A DNA stretch of 64,000 nucleotides from Nesterenkonia sp. F (GCF_000220985.1 NZ_AFRW01000015.1:1-64000); one strand, 5' to 3'. Shown: positions 34,642 through 44,014, counted from the stretch's first letter. Notes: a model not told the origin generated them from the sequence alone. Numbers and translations: made by a program.

Positions 34642-35532
34642 TCAGTCCTGCAGCGAGCGGGCGATCACCCGGGCCAGCAGGTCGGAGATCCGCGGGGCGG
34701 CCTCGCGCCCGGCGTCGACGACCTCCTGGTGGCTCAGCGGCTCCGGCGAGATGCCGGCGGCCTGGTTGGTCACCAGCGAGATGCCGAAGACCTCCATGCC
34801 CGCCGCCCGGCCGGCGATCGCCTCCAGCGCCGTGGACATGCCCACCAGGTCGGCACCGATGATGCCGGCGTGGCGGACCTCGGCGGGGGTCTCGTAGTGC
34901 GGGCCCGGCATCTGGGCGTAGACGCCCTCGGGCAGAGCGGGGTCGATCTCCCGGGCGATGCCGCGCATCCGCGGCGAGTAGAGGTCGGTGAGGTCCACGA
35001 AGTGCGCTCCGCGCAGCGGGGAGATGCCGGTGAGGTTGATGTGGTCGCTGATCAGCACCGCCGTGCCGGGGGCCCAGTCGGGGTTCAGCCCGCCGCAGCC
35101 GTTGGTCAGCACCATCGTCTGCGCGCCGGCGGCGGCCGCGGTGCGCACGCCGTGGGCGACGGCGTCCACGCCGCGGCCTTCGTAGTAGTGGGTGCGGGCG
35201 CCGACGACGAGCACATGCGCGCCGGACTCGGTGCGGATGATCGTCAGCCGCCCGGAGTGGCCGGCGACGCCGGAGACGTGGAAGCCGGGCACCTCGTCGG
35301 CGTCGACGACGGTGACGACCTCGCCGAGCTGGTCGGCGGCGCCGCCCCAGCCGGAGCCCAGGGTGCAGGCCAGGTCGACGGATTCGACGCCTGCGCGGTC
35401 CAGCAACACGGCGGCGGCCTCTTCGGCCAGCCGGTTGGCGGGCGCAGTGGGGTCGTTGGTCGGGGTCAGGTCCTGGGGCGCGGCCGTCCCGGGCGCGCCG
35501 TCGGCGTCGGTGCGGACTGTGTTCTCACTCAT
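34642..35532 (-). CDS. punA: Purine nucleoside phosphorylase
   Basis: Phosphorolyses purine (deoxy)nucleosides to base and pentose-1-phosphate. The 296-residue trimeric-type PNP has TLGSGWGGAADQL (phosphate loop), GVAGHSGRLTII, VGARTHYYEGRGV, VLTNGCGGLNPDWAPGTAVLI, and the base-recognition region VYAQMPGPHYETPAEVR, then VGMSTALEAIAGRAAGM and SLVTNQAAGIS. An acidic 30-residue N-terminal extension precedes the fold. ATG 35532 lies 8 nt after TAGATT. The divergent neighbour is the LpdA-like gene, as in mycobacteria. Confidence 0.93.
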   Translation of the reverse strand: MSENTVRTDADGAPGTAAPQDLTPTNDPTAPANRLAEEAAAVLLDRAGVESVDLACTLGSGWGGAADQLGEVVTVVDADEVPGFHVSGVAGHSGRLTIIRTESGAHVLVVGARTHYYEGRGVDAVAHGVRTAAAAGAQTMVLTNGCGGLNPDWAPGTAVLISDHINLTGISPLRGAHFVDLTDLYSPRMRGIAREIDPALPEGVYAQMPGPHYETPAEVRHAGIIGADLVGMSTALEAIAGRAAGMEVFGISLVTNQAAGISPEPLSHQEVVDAGREAAPRISDLLARVIARSLQD

Positions 35533-35540
35533 CGCCCACC

Positions 35541-35546
35541 AATCTA
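35541..35546 (-). promoter_or_regulatory. -10 element of punA
   Basis: TAGATT on the minus strand, 8 nt before ATG 35532; leaderless type. Confidence 0.5.
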
Positions 35547-35674
35547 CCGGCTGTCGGCCCCCGACGCTCCCTCCGCAGGCCGGGGGAGGAGATCGCTCGG
35601 CGCCGACCGGCGCTGACCGGCGGCGTCGTCGGCCCGCCGCCGGTCGGCGGGGCGCGGCGCCGTGTGCGGCGGAC

Positions 35675-35703
35675 CTGACAAGACGCGCCCGACTCGGCAG
35701 AAT
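35675..35703 (+). promoter_or_regulatory. Promoter of the LpdA-like gene
   Basis: CTGACA (35675-35680), 17-nt spacer, CAGAAT (35698-35703), then 7 nt to GTG 35711. It is one of the few promoters here with both elements. It places the nearby ATG 35702 upstream of the predicted transcript start. Confidence 0.55.
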
Positions 35704-35710
35704 GGCTCCT

Positions 35711-37142
35711 GTGACTTCTGAGACTCCGAACAGCCTTTTCGCCCCTGCACGCGTCGCGATCCTCGGAGGCGGCCCCGGCGGCTACGAGGCCGCGCTGGTC
35801 GCCGCCCACGCCGGTGCGGACGTCACCATCGTGGAGGAGAAGGGCGTCGGCGGCTCGGCGGTGCTCACCGACGTCGTCCCGTCGAAGACGCTCATCGCCA
35901 CGGCGGACGCGATGCGCCGGGTCAACGCCTCCACCGCGTTCGGAGTCCGCTTCGGCCAGGACGACGGCGACTCGTACACCACCGACGCCTGGGCCGACTT
36001 CTCCACCGTCAACTCTCGGCTCCTCGAGCTGGCCCGCAGCCAGTCCCAGGACATCCGGGAGTCGCTGGAGGCCGCCGGGGTGACGATCATCGACGGCCGC
36101 GGGAGGCTGAAGCCGCCGCACAGCATCGAGGCGACCCGCGCCGACGGCTCGGTCGAGCTGGTCGAGGCCGACGCGGTCATCGTCGCCACCGGCGCCCACC
36201 CCCGCCGAGCTGCCCACGGCGGTGCCCGACGGCGAGCGCATCCTCAACTGGACCCAGGCCTACTCGCTGACCGAGCCGCCGGAGCACATGATCGTCGTCG
36301 GCTCCGGCGTCACCGGCGCGGAGTTCGCCTCGGCCTACTGCCGGCTGGGCACCGAGGTCACCCTGGTCTCCTCGCGCGACCGGGTGCTGCCCGGCGAGGA
36401 CCCCGACGCCGCCCGCGTGCTGGAGAACTCCTTCGCCCGGGTGGGGGTCAACGTCGCCTCGCGGACCCGCGCGGAGAAGGTCGAGCGCACTGCCGACGGC
36501 GTGGCCGTGACGCTCTCCGACGGACGGGTCCTGGAGGGCTCGCACTGCCTGATGGCCGTCGGCGGCGTGCCGAACACCGAGGGCATCGGCCTTCAGGAAT
36601 GCGGGGTGCAGACCGCCGACTCCGGCCACATCATGGTCGACACCGTCTCGCGGACGACGGCGACCAACATCTACGCCGCCGGCGACTGCACCGGCCAGAT
36701 GCCGCTGGCCTCGGTGGCGGCGATGCAGGGCCGCGTGGCGGTCTCGCACATGCAGGGCGATGCGGTGAAGCCGCTGAAGCTGCACCATGTGGCCTCCAAC
36801 GTCTTCACCTCTCCGGAGATCGCCACCGTCGGCGTCAGCCAGGCGCAGGTCGACTCCGGCGCCTACCAGGCCGACGTGGTCAAGCTGGACCTGGCGACGA
36901 ATCCGCGGGCGAAGATGACCAACATCCAGGACGGCTTCGTCAAGATCTTCGCGCGCAAGGGCTCGGGCACGACGATCGGCGCGGTCGTCGTCGCCCCGCG
37001 CGCCTCCGAGCTGATCTTCCCGCTCGCGCTGGCGGTGACCCAGAAGATCCACGTCGACGACGTCGCCTCCACCTTCACCGTCTATCCGTCGCTGACCGGC
37101 TCGCTCTCCGAGGCCGCCCGTCGACTCCACGTCCACCAGTGA
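35711..37142 (+). pseudogene. lpdA: NAD(P)H-quinone dehydrogenase LpdA-like flavoprotein, frameshifted as sequenced
   Basis: Resembles dihydrolipoamide dehydrogenase: FAD loop VAILGGGPGGYEAALVAAHAG, NAD loop IVVGSGVTGAEFASAYCRLG, FAD motif NIYAAGDCTGQMPLASVAA, and dimer domain TVYPSLTGSLSEAARRLH. The usual redox cysteine pair is absent: the segment reads GVGGSAVLTDVVPSKTLIAT. That marks the quinone-reducing LpdA branch rather than a pyruvate dehydrogenase E3. The frame breaks after ADAVIVATGAHP; removing one C from the C-rich run at 36199-36206 restores ELPTAVPDGERILNW and one 476-residue protein. GTG 35711 is chosen from the promoter position. Its stop overlaps the next gene (GTGA). Confidence 0.88.
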
Positions 37143-38890
37143 GCGGCGCGACGACGCCGCGGCAGCGGCAGGATCAGGCGCCGGAGCCGTCCCTCCGCTC
37201 GGCGGGGGAGCGGACTCCGACCGCCGTCGACGTCTGCGCCGAGGAACACTTCGAGCGCTGGCTGGCGCTGCACCCGGACGAGGCGACGGTCCTCGGGCGC
37301 TCCGGCGTCGAGACCCAGTACGCCGACTATTCGCCCGCCGGCCGGGAGGCCGTCGCCGCACTGAACCGCGAGACGCTGGCGCGGCTGGAGGACCTCGAGC
37401 CGGCCGACGTCGTCGACGAGGTCACCGTCCACGCGATGCGCGAGCGGCTGGGCCTGGAGCTCGAGCTGCACGCGACCGGCCGCACCGAGCTGAACAACCT
37501 GGCCTCCGTCCCGCAGGAGGTGCGGATGGTCCCCGAGCTGATGCCGCAGTCCACGGCGGAGGACTTCGCGCACCTCGCCGGCCGGCTGCGGAATCTGCCC
37601 GGGGCGCTCGAGGGCTGGTGGGAGTCGCTGCGCGCCTCGCAGGCGGCCGGGCACGTGCCGGCGGCCCGGCAGATCCGTGCGGTCATCGAGCAGTCGCGCA
37701 GCTATGCGGCCTCCGACGGCGCGCTGTCCACGTTCGTCGACGCCGCCCGGCAGGCGGGGCTCGACGACGCCGAGGTGACGGCGGTGCGCGAGGGTGCGGC
37801 CGCCGCGGCGGCCGGCTATGAGCGGCTCGCCGACCGGCTGGCCGAGGATCTGCTGCCGACGGCGCCGCAGACCGACGCCGTCGGCGTCGAGCACTACCGA
37901 CTGGCCTCGCGGGTGTTCACCGGCACCGAGCTCGACCTCGAGGAGACCTACCGGTGGGGCCTGGAGGAGCTCGAATCCATCGTCGCCCGCCAGCGGGAGG
38001 TCGCCGAGCGCATCCGACCCGGCGCCGACGTCGCCGAAGCCCGGCGGATCCTCGACGCCGACCCGGCGCGCCGGCTGGAGGGCACCGAGGCCCTGCAGAC
38101 CTGGATGCAGCGGCTCTCCGACGAGGCCGTCGCCGCGCTGTCCGGCACCCACTTCGACATCCCGGCTCCGATGGACGTGCTGGAATGCCGGATCGCCCCG
38201 ACCCAGGACGGCGGGGTCTACTACACCGGCCCCAGCGACGACTTCTCGCGGCCGGGCCGGATGTGGTGGTCGGTGCCGCCGGAGGACACCAGCTTCACCA
38301 CCTGGGCGGAGACCACCACGGTCTACCACGAGGGCGTGCCCGGCCATCATCTGCAGATCGGCACCGCCACGCTGGTGAAGGACCGGCTGAACAGCTGGCG
38401 GCGGCACGGCTGCCATGTCTCCGGATTCGCCGAGGGCTGGGCGCTCTATGCCGAGCAGCTCATGGACGAGCTGGGCTTCCTCTCCGACCCGGGCGATGAG
38501 CTCGGCATGCTGGACATGCAGCGGATGCGCGCCGCCCGCGTGGTCTTCGACATCGGCGTGCACTGCGGCTTCGCCGCGCCCGAGGCCTTCGGCGGCGGCG
38601 TCTGGACCCCGGAGCAGGGGCGGGAGTTCCTGCGCGAGCACCTGCCGATCTCCGAGGCCCAGCAGGAGTTCGAGTTCGTCCGCTACCTCGGCTGGCCGGG
38701 GCAGGCGCCCTCCTACAAGGTCGGCCAGCGGGTCTTCGAGCAGCTGCGCGCCGAGCGCCGCGCGGCCGAGGGCGAGGCCTTCGACCTGCAGGCCTTCCAC
38801 ACCGAGCTGCTGCAGCTCGGCATGGTCGGCCTCGATACGCTGCGCCTGGCCGTCGGCCCCCGCGATGGAGCGTCCCCGGGAGCGCGATGA
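37139..38890 (+). CDS. DUF885 family predicted zinc peptidase
   Basis: A 583-residue, mostly helical protein. The metal site is TTTVYHEGVPGHHLQIGTA (H-E-x4-H-H) near residue 398, followed about 25 residues later by SGFAEGWALYAEQLMDELG, whose Glu is the likely third ligand. YYTGPSDDFSRPGRMWWSVP precedes it. The layout matches DUF885 proteins, thought to be M1/M32-like metallopeptidases acting in the cytoplasm; no signal peptide is seen. GTG 37139 overlaps the LpdA stop by 4 nt and the stop overlaps the next ATG by 4 nt, so three genes are coupled. Confidence 0.87.
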   Translation: MSGATTPRQRQDQAPEPSLRSAGERTPTAVDVCAEEHFERWLALHPDEATVLGRSGVETQYADYSPAGREAVAALNRETLARLEDLEPADVVDEVTVHAMRERLGLELELHATGRTELNNLASVPQEVRMVPELMPQSTAEDFAHLAGRLRNLPGALEGWWESLRASQAAGHVPAARQIRAVIEQSRSYAASDGALSTFVDAARQAGLDDAEVTAVREGAAAAAAGYERLADRLAEDLLPTAPQTDAVGVEHYRLASRVFTGTELDLEETYRWGLEELESIVARQREVAERIRPGADVAEARRILDADPARRLEGTEALQTWMQRLSDEAVAALSGTHFDIPAPMDVLECRIAPTQDGGVYYTGPSDDFSRPGRMWWSVPPEDTSFTTWAETTTVYHEGVPGHHLQIGTATLVKDRLNSWRRHGCHVSGFAEGWALYAEQLMDELGFLSDPGDELGMLDMQRMRAARVVFDIGVHCGFAAPEAFGGGVWTPEQGREFLREHLPISEAQQEFEFVRYLGWPGQAPSYKVGQRVFEQLRAERRAAEGEAFDLQAFHTELLQLGMVGLDTLRLAVGPRDGASPGAR

Positions 38891-39579
38891 GGCTGCGGCG
38901 TCGAGCGTCCGGCTGGCCGGTGGAGCTCTCCGTGGAGGTCGACGGCGGGCTGCTGAGCCTGCGCCCCTGCGCGCTGCGCGACGAGCACCGCTTCCTGGCG
39001 CTGCGGCTGGCCAACGAAGACTGGCTGGCCCCCTGGGACGCCACCGTCCCGGAGGCTCCGCGGGCTCGGATGACCTCGACGGCCTTCCGCACCATGGTCC
39101 GCGGGCTGACCCGCGAGGCCCGCGCCGGGACCCAGCTGCCCTGGTTCCTCTGGTTCGCCGACGCCGCCGGCGCGCCGTCGCTGATCGGGCAGCTGACCGT
39201 CGGTCCCATCATCGGCGGCTCGGCGCGCAGCGCAGGGCTGGGCTACTGGATAGACCGCGACCATGCCGGCCGCGGGCTGATGACCGTCGCCGTCGCCGCC
39301 GCCGTCGATCACCTGATCCTGGAGCGCCGGCTGCACCGGGTCGAGATCGCCGTCCGTCCGGAGAACGTCGCCAGCCTGCGCGTGGTGGAGAAGCTGGGGC
39401 TGCGCGAGGAAGGGCTGCGCGAGCGCTACCTGCACATCGACGGCGCCTGGGTCGACCACCGCTGCTTCGCGCTCACCGCCGAGGATCTCGGCTCGGGACT
39501 GCTGCCCCGCGTGCCGGGATCCGGGCCGCTGCGCACCCGGTACCTGCGGGACTCGCCGCTGACCCCCACCGGTGCGTGA
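38887..39579 (+). CDS. GNAT acetyltransferase (RimJ/RimL type)
   Basis: A 230-residue N-acetyltransferase using acetyl-CoA. Characteristic stretches are LSLRPCALRDEHRFLALRLA near residue 23, LIGQLTVGPIIGGSARSAGL, GYWIDRDHAGRGLMTVAVAA (the acetyl-CoA loop R-x-x-G-x-G/A variant DHAGRGLM), and NVASLRVVEKLGLREEGLRE. RimJ-type members acetylate ribosomal protein N-termini or small amines; the target here is unknown. The ATG overlaps the upstream stop (ATGA). Confidence 0.88.
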   Translation: MRLRRRASGWPVELSVEVDGGLLSLRPCALRDEHRFLALRLANEDWLAPWDATVPEAPRARMTSTAFRTMVRGLTREARAGTQLPWFLWFADAAGAPSLIGQLTVGPIIGGSARSAGLGYWIDRDHAGRGLMTVAVAAAVDHLILERRLHRVEIAVRPENVASLRVVEKLGLREEGLRERYLHIDGAWVDHRCFALTAEDLGSGLLPRVPGSGPLRTRYLRDSPLTPTGA

Positions 39580-39631
39580 CACGCCGCACGCTCCGCGGGG
39601 CGGATCCCCCGGATCCGGGAGGATCGTCGGC

Positions 39632-39637
39632 TAGGGT
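39632..39637 (+). promoter_or_regulatory. -10 element ahead of the 39.7-42.2 kb gene pair
   Basis: TAGGGT; predicted transcript start near 39645. Confidence 0.35.
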
Positions 39638-39716
39638 GGGGCACTGAACTTCATGATCAGCGACACCCTCGGCCGCGGCGCCGCGGAGTGTGCGAAGAAG
39701 GGCAGGTGGGGGCACG

Positions 39717-40856
39717 GTGACGCTGGGCCTCGGTCGCCTCGACACGGCGATCATCGACGTGCTCCCCAGTCTGCCCGTCCATTCTTCGGCGCTCTTCGCC
39801 GTCGTCGCCGGGCTCTTCCTGGCGGCGCTGATCACGAGGGCCCAGCGGATGCCGAACCGACCATCCGAGAATCCGACGGCGCGACCGACTGTGCGCCGGA
39901 CCCGACGCGGGCGCGACGCCGCCGGCGCCGGGCCCGCTCCGCCGGCCGGTCGTGCGGAGCATGCAGGACGAAGGGCTTCCATGACTGACGCGACATCCCG
40001 CGGCGACGCCAGCGCCGCAGCCGCCGATTCCGCCTCCCCGGCCGCCGCGCCGCGCGGGGCGGTCTCCGGCGGCGAGTTCACCGTCCACTGGGGCCGCTCC
40101 GCCGTCGCGCTGATCGTCGCGCTGGCGCTGCTGACCACGCTGGCCGCCGGCCTGCTGGTGGGCGTCGGCGTCGTGCCGGGACCGGTGCCGCTGGTCTCCG
40201 GCGGCGTCGCGCTGCTGGGCGTGGCCACGCTGCGCACCATGGCGGTGGTCCGCCGTCGTCGCCGGCGTCGCGCCCGGCTGGACGAGGCGCTGCGCGAGGC
40301 GATGAACCCCGACGTCGAGGCCTCCGACGTGCGCCGGCCGAGCGTGCCGACCACCGACCGGGCGGCCACCGAGGCCCGCACCTCGCCGTTCGACGCGCTG
40401 ACCCACGACGAGAGCGGCCGCGGCGGGCCCGGCTCGCTGCAGGAGCTCGACGCCGACGGTCTGCCGAGGGAGCTGGGCCGGACCTTCGCCGACGCCCCGC
40501 ACGAGCAGCCCGTCCCGCCGGCGGCGCATGCGGCCTCGCCGGCCCGCGCCTGGGAGCCGCGCGAGGTTCCGAAGCCGAAGTACCTCGAGGCGCGCGCCGC
40601 CGAGCGTCCGGCGCCGGAGCCGCTGGTCCCGGAGGAGCCGCGGCCGGAGGGGGAGGTCAAGCTCAAGGACGCCGCCGCGCAGGTCCGCGCCGAGCAGCAG
40701 GCGGCCGCCGGGGAGGTCTCCGACGCCTCCGACGTTTCTGACGCCCAGGACGCCGAGGCGGCCGACGAGGTCCGCGAGATGCCGCGGCCGCGCCGGCAGG
40801 TCGCGGTCCAGGAGTCGCTGGACCTGGATGCCGTGCTCAAGCGGCGGCGGGCCTGA
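39717..40856 (+). CDS. Membrane protein with cytoplasmic charged tail, unknown function
   Basis: A 379-residue protein as drawn. Residues 17-40 form one membrane segment (HSSALFAVVAGLFLAALITR), then a Pro/Arg-rich linker, then two close segments (AVALIVALALLTTLAAGLLVG and VPLVSGGVALLGVATLRTMA) followed by RRRRRRR. The remaining 190 residues are charged, with acidic and Pro-rich stretches, and end LDLDAVLKRRRA, a tail I have seen in actinobacterial hypothetical proteins. GTG 39717 has AGGTGGGGG upstream. An alternative start at ATG 39981 with GAAGGG would drop the first helix and may be the true one. The next gene follows by 16 nt. Confidence 0.65.
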   Translation: MTLGLGRLDTAIIDVLPSLPVHSSALFAVVAGLFLAALITRAQRMPNRPSENPTARPTVRRTRRGRDAAGAGPAPPAGRAEHAGRRASMTDATSRGDASAAAADSASPAAAPRGAVSGGEFTVHWGRSAVALIVALALLTTLAAGLLVGVGVVPGPVPLVSGGVALLGVATLRTMAVVRRRRRRRARLDEALREAMNPDVEASDVRRPSVPTTDRAATEARTSPFDALTHDESGRGGPGSLQELDADGLPRELGRTFADAPHEQPVPPAAHAASPARAWEPREVPKPKYLEARAAERPAPEPLVPEEPRPEGEVKLKDAAAQVRAEQQAAAGEVSDASDVSDAQDAEAADEVREMPRPRRQVAVQESLDLDAVLKRRRA

Positions 40857-40872
40857 GGAGACCGGCGACTCG

Positions 40873-42198
40873 ATGGAGCAGCCCCAGGACGTATCCCGCG
40901 CCGCCCCGGAGAGCCGCAGCGCCGAGCAGGAGGCTCGGCAGATCGCGTTCCTGGAGTCCTACGACGCCCATTCGCCCATCGCGGCGGCGATCCAGCACAC
41001 CGGCGTCTATGCCACCTCGGTGCATCTGGAATCCATCCAGCATCGTCCCGGGGCGGGGGTGACCGGCATCTACCGGGTCTCCACCGCCCGGCCGGTGATG
41101 GCCCGGTCCTGGCCGGCCGGCGCCTACACCGAGACCTCCGACCACGTCGACGACCTCTACGTCGGCATGACCACCGAGTCCGTGCCCGAGCATGGGCCGG
41201 GGGTGATCTATTCGCACAGCCCGCACGGGCGGCTGGCGATCTGGCAGCATCCGCTGGACCCGGCGCTGCCCGGGCTGCCCATCGCCACCGACCCGGTCTC
41301 GGTGGTCGAGACCTGGGGGCGAGGGCGTCGTCTGGTGGGTCTGGAGACGATCAGCTATCGGCCGCTGCGTCGGGCGGTCATCGCCGCGGCCTTCGACGAC
41401 GGCTCGCGGCTGTACCTGAAGGTGCTGCGCGCCGGCCGTGCGGCGGATCTGCACGCCCGGCACCGGATGCTGCTCGACGCCGGCATTCCGGCTCCGGTGC
41501 CGGTGCGCGAGCCGGTCGACGACGTCGTCGCCCTGGAGGCCGGTGCCGGCGAGCCGCTGGCCGAGCACATCCTCGCCGACGGCGGCGAGACCCTCGACCC
41601 TGCCCGGTTCCTCGGGCTGCTGCAGGCGATGCCGGCGGAGGTGATGACGCTGCCCGCCCGCGACGCGTGGACCGACCGGCTGCCGGCCTACGCCTCGGCG
41701 GCGCTCTCCGCCCTGCCGCGGCGCACCGAGCGGATCCGTCGGGTGGAGCAGACGATCCTCGACGGGCTGCCGCACACCGAGCGCGGACCGGTGGTGCCCA
41801 CCCATGGGGACTTCTACGAGGCCAACGTGCTGATGCGCGGCCAGGAGGTCTCCTGCCTGCTCGACGTCGACTCCCTGGGGCCCGGCCATCGGGTGGACGA
41901 TCTGGCCTGCTTCCTCGGGCATGTGGCCGTGCTGCCGGCCGTCGACGTCCGCTACGTCCACGCCCCCGCCGCACTGGCCCGCTTCGCCCGGGCCTTCTCC
42001 GCGGTCGTGGATCCGGAGGCGCTGCGGCTGCGCTCGGCCTCGGTGGCGCTCTCGCTGGTGGCCGGTGCGCGGGACGCCCACCGGTCCGACTGGCAGCACC
42101 AGGCCGAGCATCGGCTGGCCTGCGCCGAGGCGCTGCTGGGGTTCTTCCCCACTGACAGCCCTGTGCCGGAGTGGCCGGCGGAGCTGCTGCCGCGGTGA
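40873..42198 (+). CDS. Aminoglycoside-phosphotransferase-like kinase
   Basis: A 441-residue protein with a protein-kinase-like APH fold. The catalytic loop VVPTHGDFYEANVLMRGQ (HGDxxxxN) is near residue 313, followed by the metal-binding motif SCLLDVDSLGPGHRVDDLACFLG. The N-lobe lysine is probably in DGSRLYLKVLRAGRA. The first 130 residues precede the kinase core and contain a separate beta-rich segment (TGIYRVSTARPVMAR). Substrates of this broad family range from drugs to sugars and lipids; nothing nearby decides. GAGGAG lies about 11 nt before ATG 40873. Confidence 0.8.
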   Translation: MEQPQDVSRAAPESRSAEQEARQIAFLESYDAHSPIAAAIQHTGVYATSVHLESIQHRPGAGVTGIYRVSTARPVMARSWPAGAYTETSDHVDDLYVGMTTESVPEHGPGVIYSHSPHGRLAIWQHPLDPALPGLPIATDPVSVVETWGRGRRLVGLETISYRPLRRAVIAAAFDDGSRLYLKVLRAGRAADLHARHRMLLDAGIPAPVPVREPVDDVVALEAGAGEPLAEHILADGGETLDPARFLGLLQAMPAEVMTLPARDAWTDRLPAYASAALSALPRRTERIRRVEQTILDGLPHTERGPVVPTHGDFYEANVLMRGQEVSCLLDVDSLGPGHRVDDLACFLGHVAVLPAVDVRYVHAPAALARFARAFSAVVDPEALRLRSASVALSLVAGARDAHRSDWQHQAEHRLACAEALLGFFPTDSPVPEWPAELLPR

Positions 42199-42229
42199 CC
42201 GCCGGCCGGTGCGCTCCGGTGTGCCGTCG

Positions 42230-44008
42230 TCAGCTCCGGTGGCGCTTCAGTCGGGTGAGCTCCCGTCGCAGCTCGGCGGCCTCGTCCGCCTTGTCCTGGT
42301 GCATCAGCGCCTCGATGCGGGCCTCCAGCGCCTCGAGGAGCAGGTCCTGCTCGGGCTCACGCTCGCCGACGGCCATGCGCAGGATGGCCTCGGCCTCGTC
42401 GGGACGTCCCATCTCCAGCAGCACCTTTCCTGCGAAGACCTCGGCGCCGCCGGCGGCCCGCTCGTCGCCGGCCGCCCCGAAGAGGTCGGCGGCGTCCAGC
42501 GCCTTGGCCACCGCCTGCGTGCCCTCGCCCAGGGCGACGTAGCCGCGGGCCAGCGAATCGGTGATGTCGGCGACCTGCCATTCGGTGCCGTGCTCCTGGG
42601 CGACGTCGAGGGCGCGCTGCAGGTAGCCGACCCCCTCGGAGTCCTCGGTGCGCGTGAGCAGGTGGCCCAGCGCATGCAGCGCCTGCACCAGCGTCAGCGG
42701 GTCCTCGTCCTCCTCGCGGCGGGCCAGCTCCAGGCCCTGCTCGTAGTGCCGCCGCGCCTCGTCGAGCCGGTCCAGCGACGCCGAGAGCGCCCCGGCGGCC
42801 AGATGCGCGCGGGCGGCCTCCTCGGGCTCGTCGGACCGGGCGAAGAGCCGGGCGGCCTCCTCCCAGTGGGCCAGCGCCTCCAGCGGGCGCTGCTGCTGGG
42901 TGACCGCGTGGCCGAGCCCCATCAGCGCCCTCGCCCGAGTGGAGAGGTCCTCCTCGGTGCTGCCCAGCCGCAGTGAGAGCGCGTCGAGGACGCTCTCGGC
43001 CTCGGCATGGTCCTCGAGCTCGAGGAGCTGCTGGCCCAGCGCCAGCGAGAGCATCCGCGCCTCGGGGAACTCGCCGAGCTCGGCCTGCTGGACTGCGATC
43101 CGCCAGGCGAGCACCGCGGCCTCGCCCTGGTCCAGGGCCGAGACCATGCCGGCCAGCAGGGCCGCGGCCGAGGCCGCCCCCTTGCGCACTCCGCAGGCCG
43201 AGTAGAGCTCGGCCGAGGTGATCGCGCTGTCCACCGCCTCGTGGTGACGGTCGTCGTGATGGTGGATGGTGGCCTTCAGCATGGCCATCGCCCCGCGCAC
43301 TGCGCGGTTGGCCGGGCCGTGGAGCACGTCGTCGGCGATCTGCAGGGCCGCGGCCGACTCGCCGGTGAGCAGCAGCGTGTGGGCCAGGAACATCCGTGCG
43401 CCGGCCAGCGCCTCCTGGCGGTCGTGCCGCTCGAGAACCTCCACCGCCTCGCGCACCAGCTCCAGCGCGGGCTCGGGGCCCTCGTCGTGCAGCACCCGCA
43501 CCGCCAGCGAGGAGAGCACGTCGGCCAGCTCCAGGCTGCCGCCCGTGCCGGCGGCGCGGTCCTCGTCGCGCAGCTCCTCGGCGACCCGGGCGAGGATGTC
43601 GCCTTCGACCGCATCGGGCTCGCGCAGCAGCATGCCGCCGAGCTCCTCCTCGATGCGGGCCTGGCGGCCCCGGCCGAGTTCGCGCAGCAGCGCGACCCGC
43701 GCGGCGAGGTGCGGGGCGGAGGCGGCCGTGTCCCCGCGCATCTCGTGGACCCCGGAGAGGATGCGCAGCAGCATCAGCCGATTCTCCGGATCGTCGCCGC
43801 CGCGGGACTCGAGGCCGCGGGAGGCGGCGTCGGCGGCCGCGTGGTAGCGCTCGCCGTAGGCGGCCTCATAGGCGAGGTCGAGCCAGCCGCGGGCGGTCCG
43901 CGCCTCGGGCTCGGTCGGCTGCGGACCGTGCAGCAGCGCCTGCAGGCGCGTGACGAGCCGCGCCGCACCGGGGAGCTGGACCTGGTCATCAGCCGCATCG
44001 GAGGTCAT
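42230..44008 (-). CDS. Tetratricopeptide-repeat protein
   Basis: A 592-residue all-helical cytoplasmic protein with TPR-like motifs throughout. Examples are AYGERYHAAADAASRGLE, LALGQQLLELEDHAEAESVL, ALGHLLTRTEDSEGVGYLQR and LLEMGRPDEAEAILRMAVGE. No catalytic or DNA-binding domain is visible, so it is probably a protein-interaction scaffold. ATG 44008 lies 6 nt after TAGGCT. It is divergent from the betaine-binding-like lipoprotein, with only 60 bp between the two start codons. Confidence 0.82.
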   Translation of the reverse strand: MTSDAADDQVQLPGAARLVTRLQALLHGPQPTEPEARTARGWLDLAYEAAYGERYHAAADAASRGLESRGGDDPENRLMLLRILSGVHEMRGDTAASAPHLAARVALLRELGRGRQARIEEELGGMLLREPDAVEGDILARVAEELRDEDRAAGTGGSLELADVLSSLAVRVLHDEGPEPALELVREAVEVLERHDRQEALAGARMFLAHTLLLTGESAAALQIADDVLHGPANRAVRGAMAMLKATIHHHDDRHHEAVDSAITSAELYSACGVRKGAASAAALLAGMVSALDQGEAAVLAWRIAVQQAELGEFPEARMLSLALGQQLLELEDHAEAESVLDALSLRLGSTEEDLSTRARALMGLGHAVTQQQRPLEALAHWEEAARLFARSDEPEEAARAHLAAGALSASLDRLDEARRHYEQGLELARREEDEDPLTLVQALHALGHLLTRTEDSEGVGYLQRALDVAQEHGTEWQVADITDSLARGYVALGEGTQAVAKALDAADLFGAAGDERAAGGAEVFAGKVLLEMGRPDEAEAILRMAVGEREPEQDLLLEALEARIEALMHQDKADEAAELRRELTRLKRHRS

Positions 44009-44014
44009 CCGTCC

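Noticed and set aside
35702-35704. ATG 35702 as the lpdA start
   Set aside because: It overlaps the predicted -10 CAGAAT, so it would not be in the transcript; GTG 35711 starts 7 nt downstream of that element.
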